A DNA stretch of 45,966 nucleotides from NCBI GenBank assembly GCA_964624795.1, contig CAZUZS010000037.1:1-45966 (forward strand). Reading direction: 5' to 3'. Each line of letters opens with the position of its first letter. Positions within the stretch are counted from its first letter, which is position 1. The DNA is from CAZUZS01 sp964624795. Its GTDB lineage: Bacteria > Calditrichota > Calditrichia > RBG-13-44-9. The notes under the pieces were generated by a model. It made no database searches, was not told the DNA's origin, and saw only the letters and a list, made by a program, of their open reading frames with translations. Below, in pieces: positions 9,401-17,228 of this stretch. The translations under genes and the position numbers were made by a program.

Positions 9401-9621
9401 TAATGAACCGGACTGTTGAAGATTTCCAGGGTAAAGGTATTGCCTGAGTGCTGATACATTTTGCTGTAAAGCGTTCGCTTCGATTTGATCTCATTACCCT
9501 TGTCCCTATGAGTCGCATCTGCAAATGCCCTGTCTAATCCCAGGTAACTCAACATTAAAAATAAAACAGCTAAATAAGGTAAATGATTCTTGCGCAGCTT
9601 AGAAAACCTGTTTATGTTCAT
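6418..9621 (-). CDS. Exported Rhs/YD-repeat protein with DNRLRE domain and variable C-terminal tip
   Basis: I place the start at the ATG at 9621 because GGGGAG precedes it at good spacing; an in-frame ATG at 9654 would overlap the upstream gene. The 1067-aa product has a signal peptide (HLPYLAVLFLMLSYLGLDRAFA). It then has an N-terminal region of about 300 aa, and a DNRLRE/disaggregatase-related domain at roughly 317-520 (DPSVEIQSDGDDGKDAYLYK, then SLIRFSLPGLP). YD repeats run from about 523 to 820, with the Rhs boundary DYFGARYYDASIGRWLSVDP. The last ~230 residues form a tip of unknown fold. Rhs proteins build a beta-cocoon that encloses a C-terminal toxin. This one is Sec-exported, unlike the T6SS-delivered type. 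It lies 19 nt behind a tipless Rhs gene and is followed by an exported propeller gene, so the three likely form an operon. Confidence 0.88.
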   Translation of the reverse strand: MNINRFSKLRKNHLPYLAVLFLMLSYLGLDRAFADATHRDKGNEIKSKRTLYSKMYQHSGNTFTLEIFNSPVHYRDRSGKWQDLDYKIKSLADTAWFTAEMGLYHAKYRKHLGNDFQVEVRIPDRQMTGVSFKLTRMGYFTQGGNEFHPLEDIRPAEGQAGSNRVIYPGIFTGVDLRLTGNPDILKQDIVLTQQGRDSLPAPQSLSLNQHQTMLAFEFEFDPDSSLWAYADTTRINRNRVFNFTGTRPISFRNKKGKKKFSFPLDRAYSAAALDTSSEPYSTEVFRRFSTVGKRHFILVGVPYNWLAEAPQGTIIIDPSVEIQSDGDDGKDAYLYKSRPGDNYGASGAMQVGPDGGSSERRSLIRFSLPGLPQNSEITDAELSLFVSYSWGNTNTFEIDAHRMLREWAEGDGISRGNNSGLGCDWNYADQEVSSQWNSAGMASGSDFSSSIIDTVIASNTDSEVWKTWDIQDAVQYWVDNPNSNHGLALVTAGADMNDVVGTTFFSSDYTTDPSLRPKLTITFTVDPLVTYEYNAAGLPSSVTYGNGVVETNEYGTRDWLVSRDYQNGGTNVFYIHSDQTDDYDYVGNLLEQRYKHNTGSELKMEYGYDPLNRLDSFKYQGNLERSYAYDECGNFLSFAGRSFTYRSGSDWLTSDGNRSFTYDANGSVDSIDGTSLSYDIFRNMTSYGNDHYSYDDTNGRIKKIENSETRYYISNNGATLSEYGENDSLEAEYIYGPSGMVAKLRPDFGYIWYYKDHLGSTRQMSEGNMERDYYPFGESKVASGDESAYQYSGKERDANTGLDYFGARYYDASIGRWLSVDPLHQDYSPYTYTGDNPVSRVDLNGNYWFGIYSGAAAVLRYPSVGALSIEATNWVPLAGLIMNGFRRLGFGDKTISGIDWAMSIIPFDRYFKIFKSFKNNECGGFRVLWTAMSVSPKISYSGERLRQLIAGNDLISQTFRDYRIFALAVALGYGKDISTSGFGVLILSRKFLESFESSEDREAEFAAMNDFFRLNKDDFISNYGKDKYNTYSKAMDQSEKPKNVLEFDARWYSSGGNLLDPYSPQNR
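7196..7812 (-). repeat. Rhs core direct repeat, copy 2
   Basis: Inside the complete 1067-aa Rhs gene; partner of 4584-5200. It ends exactly where the orphan cassette's frame starts (codons for MEYGYDP). Confidence 0.85.
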
Positions 9622-9640
9622 CTCAATCTCCCCGTTAGCT

Positions 9641-12600
9641 TTATTGTATGGCAATGATTTCTTTTATTCGACCAAGATGATCGTATGTCTGCAAAATGGT
9701 ATTCCCGGATGGATATTCGATTTCTATTACCTGGCCCTGCAAATTATATTCGTATCGTATGATTTTTTCCGAATTCTCGCCAACATCAATAGTGAAGTGC
9801 TTTTCACTTATATTACCGAACTTATCATACACATACTGGAATTGATGCTCGGCGTCATTATCGCCATCTTCATTTATCTGGGTCTGAGTCAATCTTCCCA
9901 TACTGTAATTCTCTGCGCCGCTGACCATATTTTTATCATAGGTATATTTGACCTTCCATTCGTCCGCATCCGTCCCGTATCCTCCTGTCAATGAAGGTGC
10001 CAAAGAGGTCCAATGGTAATCATTTTCCTCCCCGATCAGGACAACCCGGTCGAAAGTATCATAGGCATACACAATGAAGTCCCCTGTTCCGCTAGCCCTT
10101 TGTTCAGCGGTTTGGTAGTACCGTAAATTCCCGTTTTCGTCATAAATATAGCGTTCATCCGGATAACCGATAGTCTCATCTGCCGGATCGCCGTCGCCAT
10201 TGCCGTCCAGGTCAGGTGAAGTCTTGGCTATGAGCTGCCCAAGGGTGTTGTATTTGTTCTGGCTCTCCTTGTCAGCCGGGTCAATCGTCTTGAGAAGATT
10301 GCCAAGAATGTCATACTGGAATACCGTTTTGATTAAATTTGTTTTATAATATAATATAAAGTCCCGGCTTGATCTCACGCCACCGGAGGGGCTGATTTTG
10401 GCTTCAATCTTATATGTATTGCCAGGATTCGCTTCAAATTCCTCAGTATCCTCCACAGTGTCAATATCGGATATTATATAATTACAGAATGCAGAACCAT
10501 TTTCAAAAATGGTGAATCTTGCCCACCCACTCCCCTGAAGCTCTAATCTGTAATGATAGTTGACATATTGGGGATGATCCACGGTAAATTCTTGCGATTC
10601 CACACTTAAACCCGTATCCGAAGCTTCCACGTCTAATCGCAATTCTTCATATGGAAGAGGTCCACCGGCTGGAAGCTGCCAAGATATAACCCGATTCCCA
10701 AACTTATCCACAAAGCTGGTTGAATAATTCCCGTTTTCATCTTTCACCCGGGTCTTGAGCAAGGAATGATTGGGATAGCCGCAACTATCGGTGGAAGTAC
10801 CAGTCAGATACTGATATGTGACGGTATGCCCTCCCGGTGTGGCAAATGTCTCGCCCGGAAAGCTAACCTCGGCCAGTTTGTCCGAGAATTCGTCGCGATA
10901 TACCGACGCGCTAAAAGGATAATCACCGCATTCTGCCCCGCCATGGGTTCCGTCATAATAATATTTTGCACTATGCAGATTGGTGGCGGAGGCATCAAAA
11001 TCGTCCTCGTAATTGTGGCTGCTGGTGCAGCAGTACGGCTTCCAGGTTTTCGATACTCTCCCCAGAGGATCATAGTCCATGGAAATATTTATATCCTTTG
11101 TGCTGTCCTGCTGCTGGATCTGAATATTCCTTGCCAAGCCGTCAGAATAGGTCTTGGTTACCGTATAATCCGACGTTGTTCTATATACCTTTTCCTGAAC
11201 ATAGTTTGGATCGGCAGGGTCGAAGCTGTTTGTTCCATCCCAGGAGTAAAAATAGTTATACTCCGATAGGGTTGCAAAGTCACTATTGGATATAGATTTC
11301 AGGCGGCCCAATCCGTCGTATTCATAATATCTGGTCATGCCATTCTCGTCGGTTTCGGCGCAGGGCCTGAGTGTGACAAAATCATGCGACTGGGAAGTGC
11401 ATTGGGCATCGGGCGGGTATATCCGCAGATTATCGAACTCGGTTTCCGCCCTGTCAATTTCAAATCCTACATACTGTCCTTCATAGAGATCATCATCAAC
11501 ATCCATAGCAAGCACCCCGTCGGCAAATACCTGAATAGTCGTGCCTTCCGCAAGGACTTTGATATGATGCCAATTTCCGGCCGTCTCATTCAACTGATAG
11601 CTGTCGAGAACATCTTCCTCAACCCACAACAGCAATTGATTGTTCTCGGTTAAACACAGGAAATAGCCGGAGGTTGCCGCATCATCCTGATAATCGCTTT
11701 TCCTGAACTGAAAGCCTCCCCCCGACCCGGATAAATATCCATCAACCACAGTGATATCAAACTCGGCAATAAAATTTTCCAGGTCCAGAGCCTGGGAATT
11801 TGCGCACATTCCCGAGCTCCCCGTAGTTGTCCAGTACAGGTATCCATCTTCGGCAGTCCAGTAGGAACCGGTGGTATACCAGTCGGCCGGCTCACCGTCA
11901 TCCATTTCGTGGTCGTCAAAATCCTCAACAAAGCACTCATCATCCTCGGCATTGACGATCGTGGCAATGGGAACCGAATGGTTGTGCCCCCACTTGGTTG
12001 TCGTTATAACACCCCGGGCATTGGTGAATTGCTGAAGATTGCCGTAATCATCGTAATGCGGGTTCTCAAAAACAAGGAAATTATTGGTCGTCGTGGTAGC
12101 TGGGATATCTGACTTCCATTTCCATTTTCTGCTGATTCGAGCATGACCTGCCGCCCACTCCGTGAATTCCTTGGAATAATATAGATCCTGATTATCCTTA
12201 ATACTGGTAGACTTGACTTGGGACAACATGTTTGTTTCTACCATGACGGGATAGGAACCATAGGCGTATTCGATATCCATGATGCGCTGCGTGGAATCGC
12301 TGTTAGTCTCGATCGTCTTGTTTACTTTCCCGTTCAGTGTATCGTATGCGAAAGTCACTGTCGTCATTACCGAATCGGCTCCGTTATAAAAATAATCAAA
12401 GGCGGTCGCCGAATTTTTCTTCACCCATGCTGATATCGATTGCGGATAGGTTTCCGGATTAAAGATGCTAGAAATCTGGTGCAATATTGCCAGGGAATTC
12501 TGATAGCTGTAATCGTATTGCACCTGCCTGATCTTGGTGGCACCGTCCTGCTTAAAATATACCTCTTTCCTGAGTAATCCCCTTTGAAAGTCATAACTGC

Positions 12601-14446
12601 CGGCATAATACACTAAATAATATGTTCTGCCCTGATGCCAGGAAAAATTTCTTAAGATTTCAACATCCCTATTGACATCGGTATCATTTGTGGTGGTATA
12701 ATATCTTTTGACGATGTGGCTGTCGGGCATCACCTCGGTTACCAGGTCATAGCCGATGTAATGATCATTGCCGTCATCACCGAAGTAGAAAAAGTCATTT
12801 TGACCATATAACTCGTGGTCCAGTCGTATTCGTTCCCCGGGAATGCTCGACTCATAGCCGTAATGATTGGCGTTATCCCCATAGGAATAAGTATATACCG
12901 CAGGGGTCGCGTGAATCCCATCATATACTTTCTTGCGCGCCAGTCTTACGCCGCCTTCTTTTTTCAATCCACCATAGTACCACCGGTCGTTTTCATATTC
13001 ATATTCGGTCCATCCCCCACTGGGCAGGGTAAGCTTGGTCAGACTCCAGGCGGAGGCACAGGAATCCTCAGAACTGCCATAGACATTTGGATCGTTAAAA
13101 TAATTCCAGGGATCCCGGTCGATGCTGTCGCCCTCCGCAGTATAGTGGAGATAAGGATTAAAGTCATATTCAAAGGCATAGTCGAGATTTTCAGTGGAAG
13201 CTTTTGTTAGTATGGTTATTCCTTCAAGGGTCGTTTTGCCGAAATTCATATTGGCCATCCCGATACCCGGAACCGGCGGGGCAAGCTGAAGTTCCTCGTC
13301 ATCCCGGTATGTAAAGTCCACTTTTTGGAACCAATCCCCGCTTGAGGAGGGTTCCGATCCCGTTCCCGAATATTTATACAGGACGATTCTCGTCAGCCTT
13401 TTTTCTCGCCTGTTATCCACCTCGTAGGCAGACTTATAACTTTCATACCCCGCCGGAACCTCATCTTCATAAGTAAATTCAGCTACATGCGTCGAGGTGA
13501 CGATCCGGTAGGCATATGTCAACTCCACTGCACAAGAATCGAGATAATTCGGATATTTGTAATGCAGGGTGTCGGTCTCCTGATTTGCATCAAACCGATA
13601 TTTGATGGCTATCCAGTTCCCGGTGTTATCGGTTGCCGGATGATCGCTGTCCAGCGGATCATAAGGGTCAGCCGAGCCGACGTCATCCACATAATCATAG
13701 CTTAAAGCTGCTGTCAGCATCCATTTATAGTTGCCAAACTCAACATCCTGAATGTCGTTATATACAGGTGTTGCTGCAATGGATTCCCGGTATAAGGGCT
13801 TTCGGAAGATATACTGGGTGCCGTCCTCATCCACTATCCTAAAGCCATCGACTACATAACTGTAGTTATTCGAATTATTTGGATCATACTTGTGATGAAA
13901 TATCTCTATCTTCCAGGGAGCCCAGTTATCAGAATAAAAGAGTGGATCGCTAAATGGCTTAAACCACTGTGAAAAAGTCGATCCGGTATCAGCTTGAAAA
14001 TTTGAGAATCTCATGGAGCCGAACGGCGTGGACATAGAAAACGCATCCGGAATATCTCCCAGCTCAGTCCCTGTTCGCAGCCCGAATAGGAGGTCATGGT
14101 ATAGCCTTATATTCCTGATAATCTCGCCTGTTTCAAGATGCCAGCCCAGCCCGATGATGGAGGCTTCCTGGTCCGCCCGGATGCCGGCTTTATAACTGGC
14201 AATGAGGTTAAAATCAAGCCCTCCGCGACCTGGGACAGTCATCAATGGAATTTCAAAGCTCATATCCCCGGTATAGCCAACCGAGCCTTTGCCAATCCTG
14301 TTTATCTGGTTATTTAATGGATTATTGACCATATTATTAATGTTGTAATCCGAGGCATGGCTGGAATGCAGAAATAATAAAAGAAAGATTACAGCAACTA
14401 AAACATGTGGAAGAAATCTCGTTGCAGTTAATGATAAGCATTTCAT
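9641..14446 (-). CDS. Large exported YD-repeat (Rhs-family) protein without a toxin tip
   Basis: The ATG at 14446 has AGGAG 7 nt upstream and is preferred to the ATG at 14452. The 1601-aa product has a signal peptide (VLVAVIFLLLFLHSSHA). Its N-terminal region contains GKGSVGYTGDMSFEIPLMTV and GGLDFNLIASYKAG, the usual opening of secreted bacterial YD-repeat proteins. A LamG-like beta-sandwich lies near residues 830-1012 (AEFDITVVDG, YVGFEIDRAETEFDNLRI). A second small sandwich is near 1265-1375, with YD repeats around and after it. It stops inside YD-repeat sequence (TYDHLGRIKEIIAIQ) and lacks the RYY-GRW-DP boundary and any tip. The next gene, 19 nt on, supplies those. The pair recalls the TcB/TcC split of Tc toxins, though the sequence does not prove that they assemble together. 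A -24/-12 site and palindromes precede it. Confidence 0.85.
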   Translation of the reverse strand: MKCLSLTATRFLPHVLVAVIFLLLFLHSSHASDYNINNMVNNPLNNQINRIGKGSVGYTGDMSFEIPLMTVPGRGGLDFNLIASYKAGIRADQEASIIGLGWHLETGEIIRNIRLYHDLLFGLRTGTELGDIPDAFSMSTPFGSMRFSNFQADTGSTFSQWFKPFSDPLFYSDNWAPWKIEIFHHKYDPNNSNNYSYVVDGFRIVDEDGTQYIFRKPLYRESIAATPVYNDIQDVEFGNYKWMLTAALSYDYVDDVGSADPYDPLDSDHPATDNTGNWIAIKYRFDANQETDTLHYKYPNYLDSCAVELTYAYRIVTSTHVAEFTYEDEVPAGYESYKSAYEVDNRREKRLTRIVLYKYSGTGSEPSSSGDWFQKVDFTYRDDEELQLAPPVPGIGMANMNFGKTTLEGITILTKASTENLDYAFEYDFNPYLHYTAEGDSIDRDPWNYFNDPNVYGSSEDSCASAWSLTKLTLPSGGWTEYEYENDRWYYGGLKKEGGVRLARKKVYDGIHATPAVYTYSYGDNANHYGYESSIPGERIRLDHELYGQNDFFYFGDDGNDHYIGYDLVTEVMPDSHIVKRYYTTTNDTDVNRDVEILRNFSWHQGRTYYLVYYAGSYDFQRGLLRKEVYFKQDGATKIRQVQYDYSYQNSLAILHQISSIFNPETYPQSISAWVKKNSATAFDYFYNGADSVMTTVTFAYDTLNGKVNKTIETNSDSTQRIMDIEYAYGSYPVMVETNMLSQVKSTSIKDNQDLYYSKEFTEWAAGHARISRKWKWKSDIPATTTTNNFLVFENPHYDDYGNLQQFTNARGVITTTKWGHNHSVPIATIVNAEDDECFVEDFDDHEMDDGEPADWYTTGSYWTAEDGYLYWTTTGSSGMCANSQALDLENFIAEFDITVVDGYLSGSGGGFQFRKSDYQDDAATSGYFLCLTENNQLLLWVEEDVLDSYQLNETAGNWHHIKVLAEGTTIQVFADGVLAMDVDDDLYEGQYVGFEIDRAETEFDNLRIYPPDAQCTSQSHDFVTLRPCAETDENGMTRYYEYDGLGRLKSISNSDFATLSEYNYFYSWDGTNSFDPADPNYVQEKVYRTTSDYTVTKTYSDGLARNIQIQQQDSTKDINISMDYDPLGRVSKTWKPYCCTSSHNYEDDFDASATNLHSAKYYYDGTHGGAECGDYPFSASVYRDEFSDKLAEVSFPGETFATPGGHTVTYQYLTGTSTDSCGYPNHSLLKTRVKDENGNYSTSFVDKFGNRVISWQLPAGGPLPYEELRLDVEASDTGLSVESQEFTVDHPQYVNYHYRLELQGSGWARFTIFENGSAFCNYIISDIDTVEDTEEFEANPGNTYKIEAKISPSGGVRSSRDFILYYKTNLIKTVFQYDILGNLLKTIDPADKESQNKYNTLGQLIAKTSPDLDGNGDGDPADETIGYPDERYIYDENGNLRYYQTAEQRASGTGDFIVYAYDTFDRVVLIGEENDYHWTSLAPSLTGGYGTDADEWKVKYTYDKNMVSGAENYSMGRLTQTQINEDGDNDAEHQFQYVYDKFGNISEKHFTIDVGENSEKIIRYEYNLQGQVIEIEYPSGNTILQTYDHLGRIKEIIAIQ

Positions 14447-14512
14447 TAGCATTCTCCTGATTTTGAACCTGTAAAATACAGAACTTTAGTTACCAACTGC
14501 TCAATCACTTCT

Positions 14513-14529
14513 TACAGATTCCATGCCAT
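14513..14529 (-). promoter_or_regulatory. Candidate sigma-54 (-24/-12) promoter of the 14.4-kb Rhs operon
   Basis: The minus strand reads ATGGCATGGAATCTGTA. GG and GT are separated by 10 bp, as in TGGCAC-N5-TTGC, but with T for C in the -12 element. It lies about 67 bp before the ATG. It matches the site at 36740-36756 at 14 of 17 positions. Confidence 0.6.
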
Positions 14530-14580
14530 CATTATATCTGTTGTTTTTATTAGATTTATAGAAAGTGGCTGGCAGCCAAA

Positions 14581-14700
14581 CGCAAAAATATTTTGCGGTG
14601 ATATGTATTTATTATGTTTATAAGTCGATATAAATGCGTGTGATAGGGCGGGTACAAAGATGCAAATATTTTTTGCACCCCCTGAAAAATATTTTTGCGG
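14581..14700 (-). promoter_or_regulatory. Three-palindrome upstream activating region, copy A
   Basis: Three GCAAAAATATTTTTGC-type palindromes are centred near 14589, 14669 and 14690. The ~125-bp block aligns along its length with 36806-36926, with the same spacings (80 bp, then 21-22 bp). The nearest palindrome is about 62 bp upstream of the -24 GG in both copies. This geometry fits binding sites for a sigma-54 enhancer-binding protein; the regulator encoded at 18332-19684 is the obvious candidate. The function is inference. Confidence 0.6.
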
Positions 14701-14786
14701 TGAAATTGGCGGAAATTTCCTCCGTCGGCAACGGATGCCACAGCCAAATCGATTTATGATTATGTCTTCTAAGGGAATATGTTTTA

Positions 14787-16256
14787 TTAAAATACGAAGG
14801 TTTCCCTCAAAACCTCCTGCAATGATGTATTCCCTTCCAATGCCCGATTCAGGCCGGTTTCAAATAGATTATTGATACTTTTGGATTTTGCCAGTTTACG
14901 GAATTCATCAATTCCGGCTCGCCTCAAGATCAAATCCACGAAATCATCATCAATCATCACTTGTTCCAGAATCGCTTCTCTCCCGGAAAATCCTGTGCTA
15001 TTGCATTCCGGGCATCCTGCACCTTCATAAAAAGATTGAGATTTTAAAGTCTCCGGTATTGGATAATCCTGATAGTTATTCCACTCAATCCCGCTTTCCC
15101 GCTTGCAATGTGGACAGATTTTTCGAACCAGCCGCTGGGCTACTACCATTTTAACAGATTGCGCTATCAAGAATGGCTCTATACCCATATCAACCAATCT
15201 TACAATCGTGCTTATCGCATCGTTGGTATGCAGGGTGCTGAGCACCAAATGGCCAGTTAATGCCGCCCTGACCGCAATCTCTGCAGTCTCAGAGTCTCGG
15301 ATTTCCCCTACCATAATGATATTGGGGTCCTGGCGGAGAATGGTTCGCAAAATGTTGGCGAAGGTCAGCCCGATATTCGCTTTTACCATCGTCTGATTTA
15401 CACCATTCAGGTTGTATTCTATTGGGTCTTCAATAGTGATGACATTGACATCAGGGTTGTTGATATAATTCAGAGCAGAATAGAGAGTAGTGGTTTTCCC
15501 GCTTCCGGTAGGGCCGGTGACCAAGACCATTCCGTAGGGGATTTTTAAGACTTTCTTAAAATTTTGTAATTTGTCACCTTCAAATCCCAGCGCTTCGAGC
15601 GACAGTTTGAGCGAGCTTTTGTCCAGTATGCGGAGCACAATCTTCTCCCCGAAATCGGTCGGCAAACTGGAAACACGTATGTCAACCGATTTCTTCCCAT
15701 TTTTCATCCGAATTCGCCCATCCTGCGGCCTTCGTTTTTCTGCAATATCCATATCCGCCATTATTTTGAGACGGGAGACTATAGCCTGGGATTTTTGAAT
15801 GGGCGGCCGCAGGTATTCAACCAGTTTCCCATCCAGCCGGTATCTTATCCGAAAGTCATTCTCATAGCTTTCTACATGAATATCACTTGCCTTTTTTCGG
15901 ATAGCATCGCTGATAAACTGATTGACAATGAGAACGACAGAGTCATCCTGATCTTCGGCAGTTCGTTTCTTTTGCAGGGATTCCTGTCTTTTTTCAATAA
16001 ACTCGTATTGTGGCTCGTCATCCTTGCTATCACCTTCAGCAGCTCCATATACCTGGGCTAATTCTTTTATTAACCTGGCTTCTTCCCAGATCTCCAGTTC
16101 CAACTCCCTGCCCAGGATAAACCGTAATTCGTTCATCATATTTACGTCATCACCAGAAATGGCGGCTACTTTAACGCTGGAATCCGAATATGAAAGCGGA
16201 AGGACTTTGTTCCGTAAGGCATACGTGGACGAGATAAGTTCATGTGGTTCCTTCAT
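14787..16256 (-). CDS. gspE: Type II secretion / type IV pilus assembly ATPase (GspE/PilB family)
   Basis: This hexameric cytoplasmic ATPase would drive pseudopilus assembly through GspF and GspL. The 489-aa sequence shows a shortened N-terminal domain, then a core with DAIRKKASDIHVES. Walker A is GPTGSGKTTTLYSA, and an Asp-box region has TIEDPIEYNLNGVNQ. Walker B lies near QDPNIIMVGEIRDSETAEIA and the His box near TGHLVLSTLHTNDA. A C-terminal tetracysteine zinc motif (CPHCKRE and CPECNSTG) is typical of assembly ATPases and absent from PilT retraction ATPases. It lies 7 nt behind the CsgG-like lipoprotein gene and is the last gene of the secretin operon. No PilT is seen nearby, which favours secretion over a retractile pilus. 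Confidence 0.92.
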   Translation of the reverse strand: MKEPHELISSTYALRNKVLPLSYSDSSVKVAAISGDDVNMMNELRFILGRELELEIWEEARLIKELAQVYGAAEGDSKDDEPQYEFIEKRQESLQKKRTAEDQDDSVVLIVNQFISDAIRKKASDIHVESYENDFRIRYRLDGKLVEYLRPPIQKSQAIVSRLKIMADMDIAEKRRPQDGRIRMKNGKKSVDIRVSSLPTDFGEKIVLRILDKSSLKLSLEALGFEGDKLQNFKKVLKIPYGMVLVTGPTGSGKTTTLYSALNYINNPDVNVITIEDPIEYNLNGVNQTMVKANIGLTFANILRTILRQDPNIIMVGEIRDSETAEIAVRAALTGHLVLSTLHTNDAISTIVRLVDMGIEPFLIAQSVKMVVAQRLVRKICPHCKRESGIEWNNYQDYPIPETLKSQSFYEGAGCPECNSTGFSGREAILEQVMIDDDFVDLILRRAGIDEFRKLAKSKSINNLFETGLNRALEGNTSLQEVLRETFVF

Positions 16257-16263
16257 TCAACAC

Positions 16264-16785
16264 CTATATCTCACCTACTATTTTCTTCAATACACTTCTA
16301 ACAACCTCAGCAATATCTTTCTTTGATGTTCGCCGTTTATAGAGCATCCCGATCACTTCGCCAGTTTGACCGTTCAGAAAGCGCAGTGTAATAATAATTC
16401 TTTTCTTTTCCGATTCAATTTCCACATCCCTGGAATCATTCACTATCGATCCTAACACGATGATGGAAGCACACAGGGTATCAGATATCTGGACTAATTC
16501 TTCGCCAGATAACAGGTAGGTATTGTCGATATTCATTTTCGCCAGAACATAATTTACCCGTGACCTGTCGATCACCGGAATTTCTTTCTTCACATAGAGG
16601 AAGGTCGTCAGCTCGTCCGCCGCCAGAAATTTTATACGTTCTGTTATATGATCTCCGCTTCCGCTAAACGGCAGCACGGCAACAGTTACCTTCTCCTTAT
16701 CTTTGAATAAGTTCCCTTGCAGATACCTGCTCGGGCTGCAATTCATTATTAAGATTATCGCCACAAATATGATGTAATTTTTCAT
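16264..16785 (-). CDS. CsgG/LpoB-like outer-membrane lipoprotein (candidate secretin pilot or OM accessory)
   Basis: The preferred start is the ATG at 16785, just after the GspG stop at 16788; an in-frame TTG at 16791 overlaps it. The 173-aa product has a short hydrophobic leader ending in the lipobox LIMNC, so it is probably a lipoprotein. The mature part reads VTVAVLPFSGSGDHITERIK, then VIDRSRVNYVLAKMNID and LCASIIVLGSIV. This is the fold pattern of CsgG, LpoB and TolB N-terminal-type proteins. GspS/PilW pilotins, which guide secretins to the outer membrane, are not otherwise seen. A lipoprotein embedded between gspG and gspE could take that role, but this is inference from position. Confidence 0.7.
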   Translation of the reverse strand: MKNYIIFVAIILIMNCSPSRYLQGNLFKDKEKVTVAVLPFSGSGDHITERIKFLAADELTTFLYVKKEIPVIDRSRVNYVLAKMNIDNTYLLSGEELVQISDTLCASIIVLGSIVNDSRDVEIESEKKRIIITLRFLNGQTGEVIGMLYKRRTSKKDIAEVVRSVLKKIVGEI

Positions 16786-16787
16786 AA

Positions 16788-17198
16788 TCAATCTGCTACG
16801 GTTTGTCTGATTTTACCGGTCTGGTCAACCTCCCAGACGTTAAAGGTTCCATCCTTGTCAAAGTCAATGACCGCTGTTGCTTTCGCCAGGTATTTCATAT
16901 CGTCGGCTTCGATGATTTCGATTTTATACCTGGCTTCCCCACCTTCCGAAACAAGTTTTTCCTGTTCGAATCCAATTTCGGCCGGGTTTGCAGAATATTT
17001 GTCATTTTCATAGTAGTAGGTTTTCTCCAACGTTTGAAGATGCTTCAACATCATCTTGGCCTCGGTGGTTTTGGCCTTCGTAATCACGGAGGTGAATTTC
17101 GGCATCGCCAACAGCACCAAAATTCCGATTATTACGATAACCACCAAAATTTCAGTTAGCGAGAAACCGTCTTCTTTTAATAATTTTTCGAACTTCAT
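16788..17198 (-). CDS. gspG: Major pseudopilin, GspG-like
   Basis: The 136-aa prepilin has a short charged leader ending in Gly before FSLTEILVVIVIIGILVLLA. That is the type III signal cut by prepilin peptidase, with the conserved Glu at +5. The globular part ends in IDFDKDGTFNVWEV, a D-x-D-x-D-G loop reminiscent of the calcium site in GspG pseudopilins. A strong AGGAG ribosome site precedes the ATG. It lies 30 nt behind gspF. As the only prepilin in this operon it is probably the main subunit; the minor pseudopilins are in a separate plus-strand operon at 37.0-39.25 kb. Confidence 0.88.
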   Translation of the reverse strand: MKFEKLLKEDGFSLTEILVVIVIIGILVLLAMPKFTSVITKAKTTEAKMMLKHLQTLEKTYYYENDKYSANPAEIGFEQEKLVSEGGEARYKIEIIEADDMKYLAKATAVIDFDKDGTFNVWEVDQTGKIRQTVAD

Positions 17199-17228
17199 CT
17201 TTTCTCCTTCTCTAATTTATAGCCCATA

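Noticed and set aside
14581..14700. GCAAAAATATTTTTGC repeats considered as a CRISPR array
   Set aside because: Only three imperfect palindromes per site with unequal spacing (80 and ~21 bp), conserved spacers between the two copies, and no cas genes.
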